A DNA stretch of 14,372 nt from Parcubacteria group bacterium Gr01-1014_56 (GTDB lineage Bacteria > Patescibacteriota > Minisyncoccia > Phycocordibacterales > SBAW01), in contig VMFK01000023.1 of assembly GCA_007375995.1 (NCBI GenBank), forward strand, positions 1 through 14,372, written 5' to 3'. Shown here piece by piece: positions 6,623-12,449 of this stretch (position 1 is the first letter of the stretch; every line of letters starts with the position of its first letter). The position numbers were made by a program, and so were the translations under genes. Below the pieces are notes generated by a model. The model searched no databases. It saw nothing but the letters and a program-made list of their open reading frames with translations, and was not told where the DNA came from.

Positions 6623-7323
6623 TCTAGTATTATCCAGTTCTTCTTGAGTATTGGGAGCCGCCAGGGTGGGTTGCTTCTTGCATACCGGTGGATAAAAAGC
6701 TTTTGAGTGGGGTTTTGGTAGGGAAGACAGTCAACTAAAAACATAAACACGGAGTCGACGACATGTATCTCCTCTGCACGTTCTATAACCGTGCAATAAT
6801 CAAAGATATTGTCGGTTAAATCTTTTTGTGCACGAACTACCTTGAGATGCGCAGGCAGTTTTTGAGGCAGCATACGCGCGCCATAAAGAGCGTCGTCATG
6901 GATAAATATATATGATTCCTTGGGGGCGATGCGTGCAAATAAGTTCTGCTCTCGTCCTCGGTCGCGCTCTACATAAAAGCTACTCCACTTTTTCTTATGA
7001 GGAATACCAGCGAGTGCGTAAAATTGCCGCTCTGCGGGGATACCCAATTCTGTGTCGTCGTAGAGTATTTTGATCTCATCGTAGTGGTTGTCGCCCAATC
7101 TAAATTTGTTGAAGAAGCGAAAGAACTGTTTATCTCGATGATTATTTGACCACTCGATCTTAAGGTTCTCTAAATCTCGATACATGAAGGAAACTGAAGT
7201 GTAGTAGCGGGGGATACAAAAAATCCCAACGCGGTCATATTTTTTACAATATTCGCGCACTAAACCATTGCAAATAATGTTGTCACCCAGTTTGTTATGA
7301 TGGTCAAGGAGGATGCTAGACAC
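6619..7323 (-). CDS. Putative GT-B-type glycosyltransferase, GT9-like
   Basis: This is a 234-residue protein of uncertain family. The opening MSSILLDHHNKLGDNIICNGLVREYCKKYDRVGIFC resembles the first strand-loop-helix of GT9-type enzymes, where a Gly-Asp-(Asn) loop (LGDNII, residues 12-17) precedes the first Rossmann helix. Later, ESYIFIHDDALYGARM and IERAEEIHVVDSVFMFLVDCLPY (the latter near 181-203) correspond to the second-domain strands and the donor-binding helix (compare ADLVVSNDTG in GT9). It is shorter than typical GT9 proteins (about 320-350). GTG at 7323 is the only start before the conserved first strand, and a -10-like TATAGT lies 11 bases upstream. It forms a two-gene operon with the fucosyltransferase-like gene. 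It is probably a glycosyltransferase acting on the same surface glycan, but a non-catalytic role cannot be excluded. Confidence 0.5.
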   Translation of the reverse strand: MSSILLDHHNKLGDNIICNGLVREYCKKYDRVGIFCIPRYYTSVSFMYRDLENLKIEWSNNHRDKQFFRFFNKFRLGDNHYDEIKILYDDTELGIPAERQFYALAGIPHKKKWSSFYVERDRGREQNLFARIAPKESYIFIHDDALYGARMLPQKLPAHLKVVRAQKDLTDNIFDYCTVIERAEEIHVVDSVFMFLVDCLPYQNPTQKLFIHRYARSNPPWRLPILKKNWIILE

Positions 7324-7344
7324 GAGCCGATTTTACTATACAAT
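7317..7344 (+). promoter_or_regulatory. Promoter of the kinase-nucleotidyltransferase pair
   Basis: TAGACA (7317-7322), a 16-bp spacer and TACAAT (7339-7344) lie 17 bases before the ATG at 7362. The predicted leader is about 10 nt and has no Shine-Dalgarno. The surrounding TTTTACTATACAAT differs at one base from the sequence at the 2017-2030 junction. Confidence 0.65.
7335..7340 (-). promoter_or_regulatory. -10 element for the divergent glycosyltransferase pair
   Basis: On the reverse strand 7340-7335 reads TATAGT. It overlaps the forward -10 by two bases and lies 11 bases before the GTG at 7323, the same geometry as at 2021-2026. No clear -35 is visible. Confidence 0.5.
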
Positions 7345-7361
7345 CGGGCAGATACAAACGC

Positions 7362-8135
7362 ATGAAAAAGATACTAATCATTGGAGAAACGTGTCTGGAC
7401 CGTTTTGTGTATTGCCACGCGGAGCGTCTTGCTCCTGACCTGCCGGTGCCAGTCTTAAGTGTTATCGAGGAGACTGAGAACCCCGGCATGGCAAAAAATG
7501 TCGAGCGCAATGTCAAAGCAATCTATGAATACTGCGACATTATTACAAACCCAGGCTGGGAGAAGGTCACTAAAACACGCTACGTCCACCGCAACTCCAA
7601 CCACACGTTTATCCGTATCGACACAGACCACCACATATCTCGAATCGCCATACACGACCTGCCGCTTGACGAGTACGAACTTATTGCTATTTCAGACTAC
7701 AACAAAGGGTTTTTAACAGAAGATGATATTAAAGCGGTGTGTGAGCGACACGCTAACGTTTTTATTGATACCAAAAAGATATTGGGTGGATGGGCTGAGC
7801 GCGCCAAATTCATAAAAATAAATAATCACGAATATGAGCGCTCCAAGCCCGCGCTCACACCAACACTTGCTCAAAAAATTATTTGCACCAAAGGCGAGTT
7901 TGGTGCCGAGTATCAAGGTACGCTCTACCCAGTTACACCAGCCGAGGTTAAAGACTCGACAGGCGCAGGAGACTCTTTTTTTGCGGCGCTTTTGGTGAGA
8001 TATATAGAGACAGGGGATATCAGCGAGTCTATTCGCTTTGCTAACGGGTGTGCCTCGAAGGTAGTTGCGCAAAAAGGTATCACGATTATAGAACGCCCCC
8101 AAAAAGTTACACATGAGCAAAGTCAAAACGCTTAA
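7362..8135 (+). CDS. PfkB-family sugar kinase, HldE kinase-domain-like
   Basis: This 257-residue ribokinase-fold enzyme is most like domain I of HldE/RfaE, which phosphorylates D-glycero-D-manno-heptose 7-phosphate at O1. The start KKILIIGETCLDRFVYCHAERLAPDLPVPVL (2-32) parallels the HldE beginning, with its substrate Asp and APVPV block. NPGMAKNVERN (40-50) stands where GGAANVAMN is usual. KTRYVHRNSNHTFIRIDTD (71-89) matches the TKLRVLSRNQQLIRLD region. The ATP and anion-hole motif DSTGAGDSFFAALL (198-211) places the catalytic base at Asp204. It is 50-60 residues shorter than typical HldE kinase domains; the region after NVERN seems collapsed. It overlaps the nucleotidyltransferase by 23 bases. 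Together they form a split HldE, supporting an activated-heptose or similar sugar pathway. The exact substrate is inferred. Confidence 0.8.
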   Translation: MKKILIIGETCLDRFVYCHAERLAPDLPVPVLSVIEETENPGMAKNVERNVKAIYEYCDIITNPGWEKVTKTRYVHRNSNHTFIRIDTDHHISRIAIHDLPLDEYELIAISDYNKGFLTEDDIKAVCERHANVFIDTKKILGGWAERAKFIKINNHEYERSKPALTPTLAQKIICTKGEFGAEYQGTLYPVTPAEVKDSTGAGDSFFAALLVRYIETGDISESIRFANGCASKVVAQKGITIIERPQKVTHEQSQNA

Positions 8136-8601
8136 AGAGGTTCTGCGGGCTACGAAGGCTGCCCGCAAAGCAGGTAAAAAAATAGTCGCCACAAACGGCT
8201 GTTTTGACATCATGCATGTGGGGCATATACGCAGTTTCGAAGCCGCAAAAAAATTGGGAGATATTTTGGTAGTTGGCATTAACTCAGACGCTTCGGTACG
8301 CACCAACAAGGGTGACCTGCGACCGATTATTTCCGAGCGCGATCGAGCCGAGGTAGTCGCTGCACTCGCAGCGGTAGACCACGTGTTTATTTTTTCTGAA
8401 AAGACTCCTTTTTCTTGGATAGCGAAACTGCGCCCCCATATTCATGTTAAGGGCGTGGATACAAAAAAACATCCAGACTTTTCTGCTCAGAAACGCACGT
8501 TAGCAAAAGCCGGCGCCAAGTTTGTACTACTCCCGTTAGTTAAGGGTAAGTCAACGACAAAAATTATTGAAAAGATAGCGCGCCACTACGGCAAACGTTA
8601 A
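8113..8601 (+). CDS. Sugar-phosphate nucleotidyltransferase, HldE adenylyltransferase-domain-like
   Basis: This 162-residue protein belongs to the HIGH-motif nucleotidyltransferase superfamily and looks like the free-standing domain II of HldE, which joins a sugar 1-phosphate to a nucleotide (ADP-heptose in the classical pathway). Visible motifs are TNGCFDIMHVGHIRSFEAAKKLGD (27-50, HVGH at 35-38), VVGINSDASVR (53-63), RPIISERDRAEVVAALAAVD (70-89), and the HldE-type end PHIHVKGVD then VVLP-like VLLPLVKGKSTTKIIEKI (138-155). It shares its promoter with the kinase gene and begins inside it, overlapping by 23 bases, so translation is likely coupled. Glycerol-phosphate cytidylyltransferases are related, but the VKGVD and STTKIIEKI blocks favour the HldE group. 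Genes for the isomerase (GmhA), phosphatase (GmhB) and epimerase (HldD) are not in the window. Its stop overlaps the convergent cupin stop within GTTAAC. Confidence 0.85.
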   Translation: MSKVKTLKEVLRATKAARKAGKKIVATNGCFDIMHVGHIRSFEAAKKLGDILVVGINSDASVRTNKGDLRPIISERDRAEVVAALAAVDHVFIFSEKTPFSWIAKLRPHIHVKGVDTKKHPDFSAQKRTLAKAGAKFVLLPLVKGKSTTKIIEKIARHYGKR

Positions 8602-8975
8602 CTCTTTTTCTGACTGTCGCCTTTGGCTATGCGGTAGGAGTCGCTTTCTTCATGTGGGGTAGAGACCTCAAGCACGATCGAGGGTTCAAGTGCTATAAGT
8701 TGGTGAGGAGTTGAGGGCGGGATATGCACAACGCTACCGGGCCCGAGCTCGCTGATGATTCGGTCTGCATTTTCGAGATTGTAGTGCCTGAGCTCAAGCT
8801 TGCCGTCGAGCACGTACCAGGTCTCATCTTTATTCTTATGAAAATGGTCGCTAAACATCGCCCCCTTATTGAACTTGAGGAGTTTGCCGCAATACTTCTC
8901 GTTATTGATAATCCATATCTCAGCGCCCCAGCCCTTGGGGTGGATCTCCGCTTGTAGTATCTCGAGGCCTGTCAT
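8598..8975 (-). CDS. Cupin-domain protein, sugar-isomerase/epimerase-like
   Basis: This is a small single-domain cupin of 125 residues. The first cupin motif is DHFHKNKDETWYVLDGKLEL (about 43-62), with two His and a Glu as metal ligands, and the second is PGSVVHIPPSTPHQLIAL (about 79-96), with its His. The opening HPKGWGAEIWIINNEKYCGKLLKF, with the invariant WG before the first strand, and the ending VLEVSTPHEESDSYRI are typical of mannose-6-phosphate-isomerase-like cupins found in sugar and sialic-acid clusters. It probably binds a metal and a sugar phosphate or nucleotide sugar; isomerase or epimerase activity is inferred. It lies alone on the reverse strand, between the HldE pair and the acyl cluster. 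TATGGT on the reverse strand at 8994-8989 is a possible -10. There is no Shine-Dalgarno. Confidence 0.75.
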   Translation of the reverse strand: MTGLEILQAEIHPKGWGAEIWIINNEKYCGKLLKFNKGAMFSDHFHKNKDETWYVLDGKLELRHYNLENADRIISELGPGSVVHIPPSTPHQLIALEPSIVLEVSTPHEESDSYRIAKGDSQKKS

Positions 8976-9018
8976 AATGTGCGCTTACCCTACCATAACC
9001 AATTATTTATTGCATAGG

Positions 9019-9047
9019 TTGCCGTTCAATTTCGAAAACAGTACTAT
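9019..9047 (+). promoter_or_regulatory. Probable leaderless promoter of the acyl-carrier cluster
   Basis: TTGCCG (9019-9024), a 17-bp spacer and TACTAT (9042-9047) end 6 bases before the ATG at 9054, so transcription would begin at about the start codon. The boxes are weaker than those at 2003 and 12414 but the geometry is the same. The 78-base gap between the divergent cupin and AcpS genes holds nothing else recognisable. Confidence 0.5.
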
Positions 9048-9053
9048 ACGGCC

Positions 9054-9416
9054 ATGCAACGTAAGGCTTTCATCGCCGGGGTAGGGGTGGATATAGTTGA
9101 AATAGGAGAGATCAAGAAAGCCCGATTTAAGACTAGAATCGCGGAGTACTTTTTGACGAAAAAAGAGCAAAAGCAGATGCCTAAGGGGTCCAAATTCCCT
9201 CAATATCTTGCTTCCCGCTTCGCTCTTAAAGAAGCAGTTATTAAAGCATTCCCTGAGCAGCTTTCCCCATTTGATTTTAGGATCGAAAAGCAAGGGAAGC
9301 GTCCCATAGTCGTATTTGTGAGTAAAGAGAGAAACAAAAAATACTTAGTGTTCGCGAGTCTTACGCATACCGCACAAATTGCTGCCGCGGTTGCAGTCGT
9401 ACATGTTAAAAAATAG
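9054..9416 (+). CDS. acpS: Holo-ACP synthase-type 4'-phosphopantetheinyl transferase
   Basis: This 120-residue protein transfers the 4'-phosphopantetheine arm of coenzyme A to a conserved serine of an acyl carrier protein. Family motifs are GVDIVEI (11-17, metal-binding Asp13) and SRFALKEAVIKAF (54-66, metal-binding Glu60 in the F-x-x-KEA-x-KA box), followed by the closing strand VFASLTHTAQIAAAVAVV (99-116), equivalent to LSLSHTxxxAxAxVV. The length matches AcpS. It is the first gene of the rightward cluster and stands 2 bases before the FkbH-like gene, with the ACP it presumably modifies just beyond. The symbol marks the family: this may be a dedicated enzyme rather than the housekeeping AcpS of fatty-acid synthesis. 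No Shine-Dalgarno is visible and a -10-like box directly abuts the start. Confidence 0.9.
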   Translation: MQRKAFIAGVGVDIVEIGEIKKARFKTRIAEYFLTKKEQKQMPKGSKFPQYLASRFALKEAVIKAFPEQLSPFDFRIEKQGKRPIVVFVSKERNKKYLVFASLTHTAQIAAAVAVVHVKK

Positions 9417-9418
9417 TC

Positions 9419-11215
9419 ATGCAATCACTTTCATACATCAGTGCATACATGCATCGCAAACCCAGGGCACCAAAGGGTATGCGACCTTTTTCGATCAACC
9501 TGGTTACTAACTTTACCGACGAGGTGCTCGAGCGCGTACTTGGCGGGATGTGTCTCGCAGAAGGTATTTACCCGCAGATTACCCGCACACCTTATAAGCA
9601 GTACGCTCTTGCCTTTAAAAATAAAAAAAGTGAGATCAATACGTCAAAACCAGACATTTCTTATATTTTTTTTGATGCGAGCCCGTATGCTCAGTCTGAG
9701 TTCTTAAGCTCAGGGCATAGAAAGGAGGTGCTCGCAGATATTGAGCGTTATGCAAAGTTTGCTGGCACAGTTGTTGTTGGTCTATTTGCTTTGCCTTACC
9801 ACGGACCCTACGGAGAGCACTTTACCAAGGAGCCGCTCTTTGTCGCACTTTCTGATTTTAATACCAAACTACAAGCATTGGCGAAGAAAAACTCTAGCAT
9901 CCATATTTTTGACACAAACAAAGCCTTCGCACGTGTAGGGGAGCTCCGTGCTCGCGACCTGCGCGGCCATCATGCGTTTGATATGCCCTTTACTACCGAT
10001 TTCCTTATTGCGCTCGCATCCTCGTGGCTCACGTATGCGCGCGCGATTCTTGGGCTTTCGCGCAAATGCATCGTGCTTGACCTCGACAATACACTTTGGG
10101 GTGGCATCGTGGGGGAAGACGGAGCACTTGGAGTTCTACTCGGGCCAGAATATCCAGGTCTCGCATATCAGAACTTTCAGCGGGCACTTCTCTCTATGTG
10201 GGAGCGCGGAGTGATCTTGGCGATAAACAGCAAAAATAATGAGGCTGATGTTGATGAAGTGTTTGAGAAAAACCCACACATGATTTTAAAAAAAGAACAC
10301 ATTGCCGCCATGCGAGTAAATTGGGATGATAAAAGCAAAAATAGTAAAGAGATCGCGCAGGAGCTTAATATAGGCATGGGTAGCATGGTATTTATCGACG
10401 ACTCGCCGCTTGAGCGTGAGCGGATGCGCGAGGAAGCACCGGAGATTTTGACTCCTGAGTGGAGTTTCGAGCCCGAGCAATATGTGAAGGAACTTTTCTC
10501 ACTCGGAGTGTTTCATCAAATGTCTTTGACCTCCGAAGATAAGAAAAAAGGGCAGATGTATGTTGAGGAGAGCAAGCGAAAAAAAGTACGGGCCACTTCG
10601 CGTAATGTAAAAGAGTACATCAAAAAGCTCAATATCAAGATGCAGGTTAGAGAAGGCAAGGCAATTGATATTGCGCGTGTAGCTCAACTGACACAAAAAA
10701 CGAACCAGTTTAATCTCACTACTAAGCGCTACCAGGAGGCTGATATCAGTCGTATGATTAAAAAGGGCGATCTAGTAATCACCGGCGATGTCGGAGATAC
10801 ATTCGGCGGATATGGTGTCGTTATCCTCGGGATTGTAAAAATCGAAAAAAAGCAGGCGACCCTCGATACATTTTTAATGAGTTGCCGAGTGATGGGCAGG
10901 GGCGTGGAGGAAGCGTTTTTTGAACATATAATAAAACAGCTCCACACAAGGGGTGTAGAAAGACTGAAAGCTTCTTTTATACCGACTCCCAAAAATAAAC
11001 CCGCCTCGAAATTCCTCTCCACTTTTGGTATTAAGTCGGCTTCACCTGTAGCACTTGGTTCTCTTCAATCCTTAACGTGCCCAAGGAGCGCGTCGTGGAC
11101 TCACTCTCACCGGAGAACACTGCAGCTTGGGACTCGCTCAATGCGATTATTTTACTTACTGAAATTGAGAAGGCGTTTAACGTCAAATTCACCTTCGATG
11201 AAGCGATGGCGGTAA
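9419..11215 (+). CDS. FkbH-like HAD-IIIC family protein with an out-of-frame C-terminal tail
   Basis: FkbH-type proteins dephosphorylate 1,3-bisphosphoglycerate and load a glyceryl (in some relatives lactyl) group onto an ACP. Residues ~21-205 form the N-terminal SGNH-like half (NLVTNFTDEVLERVL, YKQYALAF, KPDISYIFFD). The HAD phosphatase core follows: CIVLDLDNTLWGGIVGEDG (217-235) with nucleophile Asp221 and Asp223, AINSKNN (268-274), and VFIDDSPLERERM (324-336). A GNAT-like C-terminal domain has RVAQLTQKTNQFNLTTKRY (420-438) and TFLMSCRVMGRGVEEAF (484-500). Family resemblance ends near residue 540-550. The last ~48 residues (SLTCPRSASWTHSHRRT onward) are Arg/Ser-rich and lie over the ACP coding region in another frame. 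The true stop is therefore missing, or the protein was fused to the ACP before one base was lost. Start codons at 9449 or 9479 are possible alternatives. Confidence 0.85.
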   Translation: MQSLSYISAYMHRKPRAPKGMRPFSINLVTNFTDEVLERVLGGMCLAEGIYPQITRTPYKQYALAFKNKKSEINTSKPDISYIFFDASPYAQSEFLSSGHRKEVLADIERYAKFAGTVVVGLFALPYHGPYGEHFTKEPLFVALSDFNTKLQALAKKNSSIHIFDTNKAFARVGELRARDLRGHHAFDMPFTTDFLIALASSWLTYARAILGLSRKCIVLDLDNTLWGGIVGEDGALGVLLGPEYPGLAYQNFQRALLSMWERGVILAINSKNNEADVDEVFEKNPHMILKKEHIAAMRVNWDDKSKNSKEIAQELNIGMGSMVFIDDSPLERERMREEAPEILTPEWSFEPEQYVKELFSLGVFHQMSLTSEDKKKGQMYVEESKRKKVRATSRNVKEYIKKLNIKMQVREGKAIDIARVAQLTQKTNQFNLTTKRYQEADISRMIKKGDLVITGDVGDTFGGYGVVILGIVKIEKKQATLDTFLMSCRVMGRGVEEAFFEHIIKQLHTRGVERLKASFIPTPKNKPASKFLSTFGIKSASPVALGSLQSLTCPRSASWTHSHRRTLQLGTRSMRLFYLLKLRRRLTSNSPSMKRWR

Positions 11216-11268
11216 AGAACTTTGGCGAGGCAGTCACATTAGTCCGCTCTAAGGGCGGCAAAGTATAA
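11077..11268 (+). CDS. Acyl carrier protein, N-terminal helix lost or supplied by a frameshifted fusion
   Basis: The protein is a phosphopantetheine-binding ACP of the type that accompanies FkbH proteins. From the only available start (GTG 11077) it has 63 residues, against about 75-80 normally. AAWDSLNAIILLTEIEKAFNVKFTFDEA holds the Ser20 attachment site in the WDSL motif and helix II. AVKNFGEAVTLVRSKGG is the last helix. Upstream in the same frame, after TAA 11032-11034, the reading ends in FSSILNVPKERVV, the normal end of helix I and its loop, yet no start codon exists there. Helix I must therefore be encoded partly in the FkbH frame. A one-base loss between about 11040 and 11070 would explain both proteins. 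It ends 6 bases before the MaoC gene. As drawn, a 63-residue product would probably not fold. Confidence 0.75.
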   Translation: MPKERVVDSLSPENTAAWDSLNAIILLTEIEKAFNVKFTFDEAMAVKNFGEAVTLVRSKGGKV

Positions 11269-11274
11269 ACTCAT

Positions 11275-11697
11275 ATGTCTGCTGTATCTAAAAAATTCTC
11301 AGACATCTCGGTGGGGGAGTGCACTCAATTTGAAGTAGTTGTTACGGAAGAGTTGGTAGATGCATTTGCAAAACTCTCTGACGACTTCAACCCACTCCAT
11401 ATGGATGAGGTCTATGCCAAAAAAACGGCATTCAAGGGACGCGTTGTACATGGCATGCTCGGAGGCGCTTTTTTCTCTCGTCTCATCGGGATGCATCTCC
11501 CGGGCGCTCGCTCCCTATACTTGTCGCAGTCGCTATCTTTTAGAAAGCCTATGCGGATAGGTATGGAGGTGATTGTATCGGGAACGGTCCTCCATAAAGC
11601 AGATTCGCTTCAAACGATTACACTTTTGATGCAAGTATCCGACAAAGGTTCAGGCGAAGTGCTTACGGACGGCGAAGCAATAGTCAAGATGCTATGA
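11275..11697 (+). CDS. MaoC-type hotdog dehydratase, (R)-specific enoyl hydratase-like
   Basis: This 140-residue single hotdog-domain protein is like PhaJ and other (R)-specific enoyl-CoA/ACP hydratases. The hydratase-2 motif is complete: FAKLSDDFNPLHMDEVYAKKTAFKGRVVHGML (31-62) with the catalytic pair Asp37 and His42. It should add water to, or remove it from, a 3-hydroxyacyl thioester. Directly after the ACP and overlapping the SDR gene by ATGA, it probably acts on an acyl group carried by that ACP rather than on CoA esters, though this is inferred. Without a ketosynthase in view the acyl group would be short. If the ACP carries a glyceryl unit, loss of the 3-hydroxyl would give an enol that tautomerises to pyruvoyl. 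There is no Shine-Dalgarno. Confidence 0.88.
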   Translation: MSAVSKKFSDISVGECTQFEVVVTEELVDAFAKLSDDFNPLHMDEVYAKKTAFKGRVVHGMLGGAFFSRLIGMHLPGARSLYLSQSLSFRKPMRIGMEVIVSGTVLHKADSLQTITLLMQVSDKGSGEVLTDGEAIVKML

Positions 11698-12440
11698 CCA
11701 AGAAAAATGGAAAAGTCGTTTTGCTGAGTGGTGGGATGGGAGGTGTGGGGAGCGCCACGGCGGCTTTGCTTATAGAAAACGGTTATCGCGTAGCAGTTTT
11801 ATACAGAAGCTCTTCTCAAGCTGAAGTGCAGGAAAAAAAGAAAACACTTGGAGAATATTCTTTTTTTCTGCAGTGCGACATCACTGATTTTAAAGAGACA
11901 CAGCTCGCGGTTAAGAAAGTACTCGACCACTTCGGAGCGATTGATATATGCATCCATGCAGCAATTGGAAGAATCACTCGAAAACCGATACTCGAGATGA
12001 AGGAGGAAGAATTTAGGAGTGAGTTTGAGGCGGGGTTGTTTGGAGCCTTTAATCTTTTTTCTTCCGCCCTGCCTTCGATGAAAAAACAACATGAGGGGAT
12101 GCTTATCGGTATCACTTCTTCGACCGTTGAGGCAGGTAGCGGAGCTCGTATGGGTACTTATAGCACTGCAAAATTTGCATTACGCGGACTTCTTAGGGAA
12201 TTACACAAAGAACTTAAGGCTGAAGGCATTAGTGTGTATGCCGTGGCTCCTGACCTCCTCAAAACCGCTCTTACCTCAGATTTGCCAGAGAAATATTTTG
12301 AATTCGCAGAGGCAAAAACGCCAAATAAAAAATTGATGACACCGCTTGATGTGGCACAGATTGTCCTTGCTGTATGTCGCGGCGAGGTAAAGAGTGGGAG
12401 TTCTGTTCTTGTCTCGACAGGGGAGGTCACTGCGCTATAA
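11694..12440 (+). CDS. SDR-family oxidoreductase, FabG-like
   Basis: This 248-residue classical short-chain dehydrogenase probably reduces a ketoacyl or keto-sugar group with NAD(P)H. The cofactor loop is LSGGMGGVGSA (11-21), a variant of TGxxxGIG. CDITD (61-65) is the adenine pocket, and HAA (88-90) stands where NAG is usual. The catalytic residues are Ser142/Ser143, Tyr156 and Lys160 (ITSSTVEAGSGARMGTYSTAK). The post-catalytic loop is AVAPDLLKTAL (183-193), with Asp replacing the usual Gly of the PG motif. Arg38 after strand 2 (VLYRSS) hints at NADPH preference. Translation is coupled to the MaoC gene through ATGA. With ACP and dehydratase next door, reduction of a 3-keto or 2-keto acyl-ACP is the simplest role. 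Its TAA stop is part of the TATAAT promoter box of the following gene. Confidence 0.88.
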   Translation: MTKKNGKVVLLSGGMGGVGSATAALLIENGYRVAVLYRSSSQAEVQEKKKTLGEYSFFLQCDITDFKETQLAVKKVLDHFGAIDICIHAAIGRITRKPILEMKEEEFRSEFEAGLFGAFNLFSSALPSMKKQHEGMLIGITSSTVEAGSGARMGTYSTAKFALRGLLRELHKELKAEGISVYAVAPDLLKTALTSDLPEKYFEFAEAKTPNKKLMTPLDVAQIVLAVCRGEVKSGSSVLVSTGEVTAL

Positions 12441-12441
12441 T
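12414..12441 (+). promoter_or_regulatory. Leaderless promoter inside the 3' end of the SDR gene
   Basis: TCGACA (12414-12419), a 16-bp spacer and a perfect TATAAT (12436-12441) end 8 bases before the ATG at 12450. The TATAAT contains the SDR stop codon TAA (12438-12440). Spacing and boxes match those of the promoter at 2003-2030, so the MBOAT gene can probably be transcribed separately from the acyl-ACP genes. Confidence 0.75.
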
Positions 12442-12449
12442 CCTCGCAC

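Noticed and set aside
7713..8309. 198-codon reverse-strand open frame across the kinase/nucleotidyltransferase junction
   Set aside because: Both forward proteins are clearly conserved here (GAGD and HVGH motifs). The reverse frame is a shadow.
9441..10214. Several forward open frames of 65-88 codons inside the FkbH-like gene
   Set aside because: They overlap strongly conserved FkbH sequence in other frames and encode no recognisable proteins.
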